From positions 5,523,001 to 5,587,000 of the forward strand of contig NZ_JAQFIL010000001.1 in NCBI RefSeq assembly GCF_029504655.1: DNA of 64,000 nucleotides, in the 5' to 3' direction. The stretch's first letter is position 1. Each line of letters starts with the position of its first letter. The translations under genes and the position numbers were made by a program. Under the pieces are notes generated by a model. It saw nothing but the letters and a program-made list of their open reading frames with translations, did not search any database and was not told where the DNA came from. This stretch comes from Catalinimonas alkaloidigena. GTDB taxonomy: Bacteria; Bacteroidota; Bacteroidia; Cytophagales; Cyclobacteriaceae. Of the stretch, positions 56,433 to 64,000 are shown piece by piece.

Positions 56433-57869
56433 TTATGGATTAGGTTCAAGCATTGGATTTATATTTAACTGAGACTGAGGGATAGGCCAAACGGCCTTAG
56501 GATCTCCAGCCACTACTCCAACACCCGCATCCGTAATTGCAACACTTGAGGGCGCTTCTGTTCTCAAAGGCTTACCAGTCCTTAATAAATCCATTCTCCG
56601 GTGTCCTTCAAAAGCAAGTTCTTTACGTCGCTCGGTATAAATAGCCTCAAGCAATTCAGTAGCAGAGGCAAAGTCTCCTACAGTCCAGGCTGTAGTTAAT
56701 CCTGCTCTGTTCCGGATCTCATTGACCAGGCCAATAGCTTCTTCATTTATTCCATTCAACTCTACTAATGCCTCTGCTCTATTTAGCATTATTTCTGCAA
56801 GTCTGATAGCAGCATAGTCGCTTGAGTTATCGTTACCATTGTCATATTTCAATGTGTAAATGGCAGGTTCACCACTGAAATTCACATCTTCAACATAAAA
56901 ATCGCCTCTCAAATCCTCAGGTTCTTCCTCAAAAAGCGCTAACAAATCAGGAGAGAATTCACCATCACCTCTACCACCTTGATCTCTTCCTGTATAATAG
57001 CTATCCCAGGAACCGCTGCTGGTTTCTGCATCGCTATCACTTTGAGGGTCAGTGGCATTATTTTCAATAGAGAAAATGATCTCATCGCTGATCGTATTAT
57101 AAAATGATAGATCATTGCTTAAAGAATAATTTTCAGATGATATCACTTCTTCAGCTTTCTGTGCAGCCGCTGTCCAATCTTCCATATATAGATACAACCT
57201 TGACAACAGTGCAGTTGCGCTATAAGAGGAAGCAAAGCCCTGCTCAGCTGTAGGAGACAAATTTTCCTCAGCAAATAGCAAGTCCGCTTCTATTTGACTA
57301 TAAACTTCAGCCAGTGTATTTCTGGGCAAATTAATTACCTCACCGGTAAAGGGCTCTAAATAAAGGGGGACACTCAAGTTTGACCCTTGACTAACCCCAT
57401 AAGGCTGAGAATACAAGTTGGCAATCATAAAATAAGTAATTGCTCTTACAAACCTAGCCTCACCTTCCAGCGCTAACTTTTCTTCATCGGTGGCATCCTC
57501 AATAAGAGGGGCATTTGCAATGATGGCATTGGTACCTAATATTACCTGATATGAATCTCTCCATACTTCATCTACAGTACTATTGCTATTGTTAACAGCA
57601 TAATTATTAAAATCCTGAAGTGAAGGAAACGATCCGGTAAAATTCACATTGTCAGTAATGAAATCGGAAATAAACTGAGGCTGACTTCCGAATACATGCA
57701 AATCCTGCATCAAGTCATACGTACCAATCAGCACACCATTTGCATTGTTGTAGTTAGCAAAAGCTTGATCTTCAGATAAAGATTGCTCCGGTGTGATTTC
57801 ATCCAAGCTATCGTCACATGCACTAAACGCTAATGTGCACGATAAAAAAATTATATATATTCTTTTCAT
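56433..57869 (-). CDS. SusD/RagB family surface lipoprotein
   Basis: The 478-residue protein from the ATG at 57869 starts MKRIYIIFLSCTLAFSAC with DDSLDE after the cysteine. The frame is open for eight more codons upstream, but the signal peptide begins at 57869. RagB-type features are EARFVRAITYFMIANLYSQP, IRLAEIMLNRAEALVELNGI followed by NEEAIGLVNEIRNRAGL, and IYTERRKELAFEGHRRMDLL. It ends LNINPMLEPNP. The start lies 13 bases after the SusC stop, so the two are coupled. It differs from the three SusD-like_2 proteins of this part of the window. Confidence 0.96.
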   Translation of the reverse strand: MKRIYIIFLSCTLAFSACDDSLDEITPEQSLSEDQAFANYNNANGVLIGTYDLMQDLHVFGSQPQFISDFITDNVNFTGSFPSLQDFNNYAVNNSNSTVDEVWRDSYQVILGTNAIIANAPLIEDATDEEKLALEGEARFVRAITYFMIANLYSQPYGVSQGSNLSVPLYLEPFTGEVINLPRNTLAEVYSQIEADLLFAEENLSPTAEQGFASSYSATALLSRLYLYMEDWTAAAQKAEEVISSENYSLSNDLSFYNTISDEIIFSIENNATDPQSDSDAETSSGSWDSYYTGRDQGGRGDGEFSPDLLALFEEEPEDLRGDFYVEDVNFSGEPAIYTLKYDNGNDNSSDYAAIRLAEIMLNRAEALVELNGINEEAIGLVNEIRNRAGLTTAWTVGDFASATELLEAIYTERRKELAFEGHRRMDLLRTGKPLRTEAPSSVAITDAGVGVVAGDPKAVWPIPQSQLNINPMLEPNP

Positions 57870-57882
57870 GTTTCGTCTCATT

Positions 57883-60800
57883 TTAAAAACCAAGGGTTAC
57901 ACCCACTGTTACTTGTCTGGCATTAGGCGAGGTAAAGAAACTTTCTCCATACATGCTACCAGCCGTTGTTCCAGAATTATTGACTTCAGGATCAGATCCA
58001 TTGTCATAAACATCACTGGCAAATGTAGCCAGGTTTTGCCCCATCACATATACTCTCGCAGCGCGTAATATATTTGTATTTTCCAGTAGTGATCCTGGAA
58101 GCTGATAGGAAAGCGTGATGTTCTTTAACCTGATATAACTCGCATCAAATAAGTGCCTGGTAGATTCATTGTCCCAGAAAGACATGGTAGGACTGGAATA
58201 TGCAGGTGCAAAAGCATCACGATTATCTTCTGTCCATGAATCTAATACACGAACGGTATTATTAAAAGCGCCGCTTGCGGCAATATTTTCAGCAAATTCA
58301 TTATCCGCAATATATGCATGTCCTCCGCTTACAAAGTTGAAAAATACGTTTAGTGATAAGCCTTTGTACGAAAGTGTATTGGTAAAGCCTCCAGTAGCCT
58401 TTGGCAAAGCCGATCCGGCATATGCATATGGCGCTGCATTATAATCAGTAGTAGGATTTCCGTCCTCACCTACCCATTCCGCATCACCAGTCTCTGGATT
58501 GATACCAACATACTCCTTCAAATAAAACTCGTTAGCAGACTTACCTTCTGTAGCTCTAGCCTCATCTGTAAAAGAAGCAACTGACACATATAAGTTGCCC
58601 TCTGGGTCTACCTGAGCAGTCTCAGGCAGCTTGGTTACTTCATTGTGTAGAAAACCGACATTAAATACTGCAGTCCACCTAAGGTCACCTGCATTAAGAA
58701 TGTCTCCGGAAATAGATAAGTCTACCCCTGTATTTTCCATTTCACCGAAGTTTTGAGTTCGGCTAGGGAATCCGGTTGTATACGGCAGAGGGACATCAAG
58801 CAGGATACCGTCCGTAGCTTTGATCCAGTAGCTCGCATCAACACGTAATCTACTATCCAGAAAATGAGCATTGATGTTAACATCAAATTGGGAAGTTGTT
58901 TCCCAGGTCAGGATTGGATTAGCAGGTTGTGAGTAATACAAACCTGGAAGGCCATTATAGTTAACTCCTCCGTAAAGACCTAACGCTCCAAAGTTGTCAA
59001 TTCTATCATTTCCACTAGAGCCATAGCTTGATGACAGCTTAAGGAAATTTACCACATCATTTTCAGGAAAAAATTCTTCTTCGCTTATTAACCATGAAGC
59101 AGAAACAGCACCAAAATTTCCATATCTTTTGTCAGCACCAAATCTGGATGAGCCATCCCGTCTAAAATTTCCTTCGATAATATATCTATCAGCAAAGTTG
59201 TAGTTCAATCTTGCAAACAATGAAGATATAGCCCATCCGGTTCCGGTATTTGAGGCAGTAACAGGTTCGGATCCTGAGCCTGTATTAGGTAAATCATCAG
59301 AAATATAGCCGTTAGCTTCCACCAAGATATTATCTCTGGTGGATTCTTCATAACTCTGTCCAAGCAGTACGTTAATGGTATGCCTCCCAAAAGGTTTAAC
59401 ATAATTCAAGGTGTTGGTGGTCAACCATTTACTATCCTGAACAATTTCTTTGGAGCCATAACCATCCGGAGTAAGTACATCAGCTTCACGTACCTCTTCT
59501 TCCACCTGAACATAATCCATGCCCCAGTCTGTTTTAAATGTAAGCCCTTCTAAGATATCAAGTTCAGCAAATGCATTTCCAGTATTTCTTCTGGAAGTTA
59601 AATCAAATCTGAAAGCACCATCTTCTAAAAGCAATGGATTGTTAAACCCTGCTTGTTGAAGATTTCCCTCTGCATCATATGCCTGCGCAAAAGGCGTATT
59701 GAGATACTGAAGTGTCCAGGGAGAGTAGGTAGAGTTTTCTGCTGAAATACGGTCATTTTTAAGATTGGATGTTGCAAAATTAACTCCCAGCTTTAGCCGA
59801 TCATTTGCCTGATGTGTCAGGTTCAATCTACCATTCAGTTTATCAACTTCATTTCCTATAACATAGGATTCACTGTTGAAATAAGTTCCTCCCACATAAA
59901 AGGTGGTTTTTTCACTACCACCACTTGCATTAAGCGAGTATGAACTCAATTTTCCAGTTTGGCGTACAATGTCCACCCAATCAGTTCCACTCGCCGGGAA
60001 AGTACCAGGATCAACACCTAAACCTTCTCTTAGTTGAGCGTATTGATCATAATTTAAAACTTCTTTTTCCACGGTAGGCTGGTTTATTCCCGTGAAATAA
60101 TCAAAGTTGATTTGAGTCTTTTCGCCCGCCTTACCTTTTCTAGTAGTGATCAGAATCACCCCGTTTGCTCCACGTGAGCCATATAAAGAAGTGGCAGCCG
60201 CATCTTTCAATACAGTCATGCTCTCTATGTCATTGGGGTTCAAGTTGATTAATGGATTAAGCGGAGTAGCCCCGGAAGCACTGGAGTATGCATCAGTACC
60301 CGATGCATCATTTAGTGGCACTCCATCTATTACATAGAGCGGGCTGTTTCCTGAAGTAAAAGAGGTAATACCTCTAACCCTCACTGTTTGTGCCGAACCA
60401 ATGATTCCGGAAGATGATGTAGACTGTACTCCGGCGGCCTGTCCCTGTAGGGCTTCCTGAGGAGACAATATGGGGAAATTCTCAAATGCACTGGCATCAA
60501 CAGTTTCAACCTGCTGTGTATTTAATGCTTCAGAGGAGGCGCCATATGCCTGTACGACAATCTCACTCAGCTGCCTTGCATCTTCAGCCATTTCCACATC
60601 AATTGTTGAGCGTCCTTCAATAGTTACTTCCTGTTCTTTTAAACCAATAAATGAGAAAACAAGAATGGTAGCATCCTGAGGAATGTTCAGTCTGTAGTTT
60701 CCGTCAATGTCGGTGACAGTACCTACGGTAGTACCTTTAACGATAACATTCACGCCTGGTAAGGCTTCACCTGTTTCTGCTGAGCTCACTGTACCTGAGA

Positions 60801-60918
60801 CAGTGTTTTGCGCCCATGCAGTATTCAGGCTAAAAAGGGCGATCATCAAGCTCAAAAGACCGACCATAATTGGGCGGTATCCGAACGATGATACGTGTTT
60901 TGTAGTGTTTACACGCAT
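57883..60918 (-). CDS. SusC/RagA TonB-dependent receptor (no STN domain)
   Basis: The 1011-residue receptor has a signal peptide (to about 36, NTAWAQN). The CarboxypepD_reg-like domain is GEALPGVNVIVKGTTVGTVT. The TonB-box-like segment is LSEIVVQAYGASSEALNTQQ, different from both other kinds in this window. The plug includes QTVRVRGITSFTSGNSPLYV and ESMTVLKDAAATSLYGSRGA. The barrel ends RQVTVGVTLGF. It forms a unit with the SusD directly downstream. No enzyme gene is attached, and no sigma/FecR pair is near. Confidence 0.97.
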   Translation of the reverse strand: MRVNTTKHVSSFGYRPIMVGLLSLMIALFSLNTAWAQNTVSGTVSSAETGEALPGVNVIVKGTTVGTVTDIDGNYRLNIPQDATILVFSFIGLKEQEVTIEGRSTIDVEMAEDARQLSEIVVQAYGASSEALNTQQVETVDASAFENFPILSPQEALQGQAAGVQSTSSSGIIGSAQTVRVRGITSFTSGNSPLYVIDGVPLNDASGTDAYSSASGATPLNPLINLNPNDIESMTVLKDAAATSLYGSRGANGVILITTRKGKAGEKTQINFDYFTGINQPTVEKEVLNYDQYAQLREGLGVDPGTFPASGTDWVDIVRQTGKLSSYSLNASGGSEKTTFYVGGTYFNSESYVIGNEVDKLNGRLNLTHQANDRLKLGVNFATSNLKNDRISAENSTYSPWTLQYLNTPFAQAYDAEGNLQQAGFNNPLLLEDGAFRFDLTSRRNTGNAFAELDILEGLTFKTDWGMDYVQVEEEVREADVLTPDGYGSKEIVQDSKWLTTNTLNYVKPFGRHTINVLLGQSYEESTRDNILVEANGYISDDLPNTGSGSEPVTASNTGTGWAISSLFARLNYNFADRYIIEGNFRRDGSSRFGADKRYGNFGAVSASWLISEEEFFPENDVVNFLKLSSSYGSSGNDRIDNFGALGLYGGVNYNGLPGLYYSQPANPILTWETTSQFDVNINAHFLDSRLRVDASYWIKATDGILLDVPLPYTTGFPSRTQNFGEMENTGVDLSISGDILNAGDLRWTAVFNVGFLHNEVTKLPETAQVDPEGNLYVSVASFTDEARATEGKSANEFYLKEYVGINPETGDAEWVGEDGNPTTDYNAAPYAYAGSALPKATGGFTNTLSYKGLSLNVFFNFVSGGHAYIADNEFAENIAASGAFNNTVRVLDSWTEDNRDAFAPAYSSPTMSFWDNESTRHLFDASYIRLKNITLSYQLPGSLLENTNILRAARVYVMGQNLATFASDVYDNGSDPEVNNSGTTAGSMYGESFFTSPNARQVTVGVTLGF

Positions 60919-61427
60919 ATTTGTATGATTTATGTTGAAAGAAAAAAAAGCAAAATCGATCTACCTTATTCAAAACTCATCTGTGAAAATCCAGGCTAAA
61001 TGAACAGATGGTATTAATAAAGTAGCTTGTTTATATCATTATACTATTGAGTGAATGTTAATAGCCTACTTTACTTATGTAAATGACGAAATAAAAGTTA
61101 AAATTTTAGATAAAATATTTGCAAACTTATAGTTATGATTTAAAAAAACAAGTATGCATGCAGAATAATTATTTTTTAAATAATTATAAAAACTATTAGT
61201 ATTATTGATGATTACATAAAATACCTAGGAAAAAGTAAACTTTTTTTCATGAACCTGAAGCTTAATGGAATGCCTGCACTTAGAATAACGCCCTTCTTCG
61301 TATTACCAAAGTTTAATTTTTACAATATATATTTTAAAAGCTCTTTGATTTGAAGTTTTAACCTTAACCCTCTTGGAATGTTTTGCGGGAGTTGAAATCT
61401 AGGAAACGCATTATGTCGCTTCATAAA
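60919..61427. other. upstream region of a SusC gene
   Basis: AT-rich spacer of about 500 bases with no gene recognised. It should hold the promoter of the leftward SusC/SusD pair; a short plus-strand frame at 61383-61589 overlaps the next gene antisense and is not reported. Confidence 0.45.
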
Positions 61428-61457
61428 AAAACCTCCACAACGAATGCGGAGGCTTTT
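61428..61457 (-). terminator. terminator after the small lipoprotein gene
   Basis: Stem CCTCCaCA / TGcGGAGG (one mismatch) with A residues on its left; read on the minus strand it is followed by seven T residues. It lies about 20 bases past the stop at 61479. Confidence 0.78.
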
Positions 61458-61478
61458 CATCAAAGTAATTTTTGTGAT

Positions 61479-61811
61479 TTATTCAACCATGACGGTCATC
61501 TCACCTTCATATGTTCCATCTGTCACCATAATGGTATAGGTTCCAGCCGTAGGAAAATCTACATATACATACTGTCCTTCATCGGCTGACTCTATCGGAT
61601 CCCCATTTAGTGTCCAGTTGTAAGATTTATCAATTGTAAAGCCTTCCACATAATAGGGTTCTTCTGAGGCACCTATTACTACCTCATCACTTCCTTGTAT
61701 GATCAGCGTATCGCCTGCCCTCCAATCAATATTCTCCTCCGGTTCTTCACAGGAAGTAAATACAAACAGACTACCGAGCAATATGACTAAGCATATTTTA
61801 TACATTTTCAT
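61479..61811 (-). CDS. small surface lipoprotein with one PKD/Ig-like beta domain
   Basis: The 110-residue protein has a lipobox (GSLFVFTSC, then EEPEENIDW, acidic surface-export signal). The rest is one Ig/PKD-like domain: YNWTLNGDPIESADEGQYVY, then VDFPTAGTYTIMVTDGTYEG and EMTVMVE. It is the third gene of the SusC/SusD unit that continues past the right edge, 29 bases after SusD, and so occupies the SusE/SusF position. It is too small to be SusE or SusF. It might bind or display the substrate, but the function is unknown. Confidence 0.8.
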   Translation of the reverse strand: MKMYKICLVILLGSLFVFTSCEEPEENIDWRAGDTLIIQGSDEVVIGASEEPYYVEGFTIDKSYNWTLNGDPIESADEGQYVYVDFPTAGTYTIMVTDGTYEGEMTVMVE

Positions 61812-61840
61812 AATCTAATATTTTTCAGTTTCAACAGTTA

Positions 61841-63367
61841 TTAGTTTACGTCCCACCAAAGTCGGGTGCCCAGCAAATCAGGACCTTGTCTGTCAATGGC
61901 TTCCTGGTAGCTTTCCCGGTTAAGGTTTTGCTCGTCTACTGGGTAAGTAACCCTGAGCGGGATGCCGTCTCCTACCAAAGCTCCGGCAGCAGGGGGTTCA
62001 AGCACACCAGTAAAATCCAGTCGTCTCCATTCGGTCCAGCCCTGTATACCCTGCATATAGAGTGCAAGCCACTTTTGCTCACCGATAGACTGTTTCCAGT
62101 TCGCAGGATCATAAGGAGCCTGGTTGGAATAGTAGTTTTCTATGGTAGCTGCATCAAGTACATCGCCACCTTGCGCTGCCCAATACTCCATAGAGGCAGT
62201 AATGGCCTGATTGTAATAAGTTGCGGCATCACCCCCTATGAACCCTCTGGCAGCGGCTTCGGCCATAGTAAACAGTACTTCGGCATAATCCATGTACACC
62301 CCGGGAGCCTCAGCACTCAGTACTTCTTCACTGGGCTGAGACACCGCGCTGTTAGGAATGGCCCCTGCCTGTGCCTGGCTAAGGCCATAGGTAAGGCCCA
62401 CGTACTCACCACTGGCATTAGGCGCAGCATAGTAATCAATGCGAGGGTCATTGTTTTCTTTTAAATAATCAATGAGGGGCTCACTTGCAGCAAAATCCGC
62501 TCTTGTTTTACGGTCCTCATTCAGTGGATTGTTATTGGGTACGGAGGTCATGTAACGCAGCAGTGCGTTATCATCATTGCTACTGAAAACACCGGCTTGC
62601 ACAGCTTCTTCAATTGCTGCTGAAGCCATATCAGGAGCTACATCGGCCATCCTGATCGCTACCCTCATTTTTAAGGAATTGGCAAACTTTTTCCATTTTT
62701 CCATATCCCCATCGTAGATCAGGTCACCGGTTACGAAGCCCGGCTCGCTTACGTTGATCATACTGTTCGCCTCTGTCAGTTCTGCCAGCAGGTCGGTATA
62801 AATTTCTTCCTGAGGCGTATAAGCAGGGCTTACCTGATCTGCCCCCTGAAGGGCTTCTTCGTAAGGTACATCCCCCCATATATCCGTGATAATCTGAAAC
62901 ATCCAGGCTTTCATGATTTTGGCTACTGCAATCTGGTTTTCAGTACCACCGTAAGCTGAAAAGTCGGTAGGGCGCTCCTGATTAAGGCGGATAATTTCCT
63001 GTAGATCGCGGATACCGCCGCCATTAGGATCTCCCGCCAGGGCAGCATCTCTGCCGGCATAGTAGTATAACCAATAGTTATTATTGACCCCCTGACGAAG
63101 CTGATAGCGGCTCTCATCCGTGTATTCATTGGCAGCCCAGTACTGAGCGTACAACATACCGAAACGTCCATTATGCCACTCATCCCAAATGTGGTCCATC
63201 AACTGCTTTTGCGCAGAAGTCAGCAGCGAAGTAGTGGGTACTACCGGTGGCTGGTTGGGATCAGTATTCATTTCCTCAAAATCCTCGCAGGCGCTCACAC
63301 TAAACATGAGCGTAGCCAGGACCAATATTTTGATAGGATTTACTATATATTTCATCGTTGTGAGCAT
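61841..63367 (-). CDS. SusD-like (SusD-like_2 type) surface lipoprotein
   Basis: The 508-residue protein has a signal (LATLMFSVSAC, then EDFEEMNTDPNQPP, acidic). Second-type SusD features are SLLTSAQKQLMDHIWDEWHN, IMKAWMFQIITDIWGDVPYE, KWKKFANSLKMRVAIRMADV, MDYAEVLFTMAEAAARGFIG and the end GTRLWWDVN. ATG codons at 63367 and 63355 are both possible. The start lies 2 bases after the SusC stop at 63370. Together with the small PKD-like lipoprotein it forms a three-gene unit. Confidence 0.93.
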   Translation of the reverse strand: MLTTMKYIVNPIKILVLATLMFSVSACEDFEEMNTDPNQPPVVPTTSLLTSAQKQLMDHIWDEWHNGRFGMLYAQYWAANEYTDESRYQLRQGVNNNYWLYYYAGRDAALAGDPNGGGIRDLQEIIRLNQERPTDFSAYGGTENQIAVAKIMKAWMFQIITDIWGDVPYEEALQGADQVSPAYTPQEEIYTDLLAELTEANSMINVSEPGFVTGDLIYDGDMEKWKKFANSLKMRVAIRMADVAPDMASAAIEEAVQAGVFSSNDDNALLRYMTSVPNNNPLNEDRKTRADFAASEPLIDYLKENNDPRIDYYAAPNASGEYVGLTYGLSQAQAGAIPNSAVSQPSEEVLSAEAPGVYMDYAEVLFTMAEAAARGFIGGDAATYYNQAITASMEYWAAQGGDVLDAATIENYYSNQAPYDPANWKQSIGEQKWLALYMQGIQGWTEWRRLDFTGVLEPPAAGALVGDGIPLRVTYPVDEQNLNRESYQEAIDRQGPDLLGTRLWWDVN

Positions 63368-63369
63368 TA

Positions 63370-64000
63370 TTAAAGGTCAAAGCTTAAGTTGAATCCCCAG
63401 GATCTGATGGAAGGTAGCTGAGCGCCTTCTATGCCCTGAATATTGTTTGAACTAAGGGTAGACTCAGGGTCCAGATGGGGTAAGTTTTTGTACAGAATTG
63501 CCAGGTTACGCCCTACCAAAGAAAGTGTTATGTTTTTGAAAGGACTGTTTTCCAATACACTATTGGGTAAGGTATAGCCTAAAGTAACTTCGCGAAGCTT
63601 AATAAAGCTTCCGTCATATACATGCGCCGCATCTCTTCCATATAGTCCCTGGAAATAGTTAATGGCTGGCAGGCGGGTTGTATTGGTTTCGTACTCGGGG
63701 TTTTCCGCAGTACCTACATTGACTACGCCTTCTGCAACCACTCCCAATTCTCTGACATTTCCATCTACTGTTTCCTGCAGCATGCCGCTGTATTTTCCAA
63801 ACATATTGGTAATAGAGAATATATCGGAGCCTTTTCTTCCGTCTACCAGTACACTGGCACTGATGCCTTTGAAACTAAAACTATTGGTAATACCGCCTGT
63901 CCAGTCGGGCATGGCATTACCTAAAGGCACCTGCTCACTGGTTACAGCATAAGTTCCACTGGGATTTATAATCTTGTTTCCTTCATCATCATACATAAAG
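63370..64000 (-). CDS. C-terminal part of a SusC/RagA TonB-dependent receptor (cut by window edge)
   Basis: Only the last 210 residues are visible; the gene continues to the right. The segment GNAMPDWTGGITNSFSFKGI is the typical late-barrel signature, followed by SASVLVDGRKGSDIFSITN and SFIKLREVTLGYTLPNSVLE. The barrel ends SWGFNLSFDL. It is the upstream partner of the SusD that starts 2 bases further on. Whether it has an STN domain cannot be told. Confidence 0.95.
   Translation of the reverse strand, partial: FMYDDEGNKIINPSGTYAVTSEQVPLGNAMPDWTGGITNSFSFKGISASVLVDGRKGSDIFSITNMFGKYSGMLQETVDGNVRELGVVAEGVVNVGTAENPEYETNTTRLPAINYFQGLYGRDAAHVYDGSFIKLREVTLGYTLPNSVLENSPFKNITLSLVGRNLAILYKNLPHLDPESTLSSNNIQGIEGAQLPSIRSWGFNLSFDL

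Noticed and set aside
1..64000. CRISPR array, tRNA, rRNA or phage genes
   Set aside because: I looked for regular spaced repeats, tRNA-like ends and phage structural proteins by eye and saw none.

Overview
The window is chromosomal DNA from a member of the Bacteroidota, most likely a marine or soil Cytophagales-type bacterium. The evidence is six SusC-type TonB-dependent outer-membrane receptors each paired with a SusD-type lipoprotein, an ECF sigma/FecR pair feeding an STN-domain SusC, lipoproteins with acidic residues right after the lipobox cysteine, a GH97 glycosidase, and AT-rich spacers. No rRNA, tRNA, CRISPR array or intact mobile element was seen.

Layout. 1-6.8 kb: a patchwork of small single genes (edge of a possible IS66-type transposase, a membrane protein, a beta-propeller protein, DUF1801, a divergent DoxX/HxlR pair, a cupin, a DMT transporter) separated by decayed DNA. 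7.1-16.1 kb: a compact polysaccharide-utilisation locus running sigma factor, FecR anti-sigma, STN-SusC, SusD, GH97 glycosidase, closed by a strong terminator. 16.4-19.8 kb: secreted isochorismatase-like hydrolase, DUF1080 lipoprotein and a Tat-exported Gfo/Idh/MocA oxidoreductase with an apparent 1-nt frameshift. 20-24 kb: RES-domain pseudogene, a CHASE3-GAF signalling protein without a kinase domain, a transposase fragment and 1.2 kb of AT-rich DNA. 24.2-29 kb: second SusC/SusD pair, followed by a ruined serine recombinase. 29.9-32.5 kb: a small minus-strand ArsR-led operon. 32.8-36.4 kb: broken AAA/DUF4143 ATPase, an NTF2-like lipoprotein and an orphan histidine kinase. 36.7-41.1 kb: secreted M14 zinc carboxypeptidase and an amidase. 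41.2-64 kb: four minus-strand SusC/SusD units (the last cut by the window edge), two of them followed by an extra small lipoprotein, and interrupted at 46.3-48.4 kb by a divergent redoxin / cytochrome c-copper monooxygenase pair.

How it works together (inference). The window is dominated by import of oligomers across the outer membrane. The 7.1-16.1 kb locus should sense its own substrate: the STN domain of its SusC contacts FecR, which frees the sigma factor. The other five SusC proteins either lack STN or are truncated here, and no sigma/FecR pair lies near them. The neighbouring hydrolases suggest different diets: alpha-glycosides (GH97), keto-sugars or polyols (DUF1080 plus Gfo/Idh/MocA), and peptides or amides (M14 plus amidase). 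I did not find a convincing new defence or mobile system. The most unusual intact item is the redoxin / copper monooxygenase pair, and the most unusual non-coding item is the structured region at 55.5-56.0 kb.
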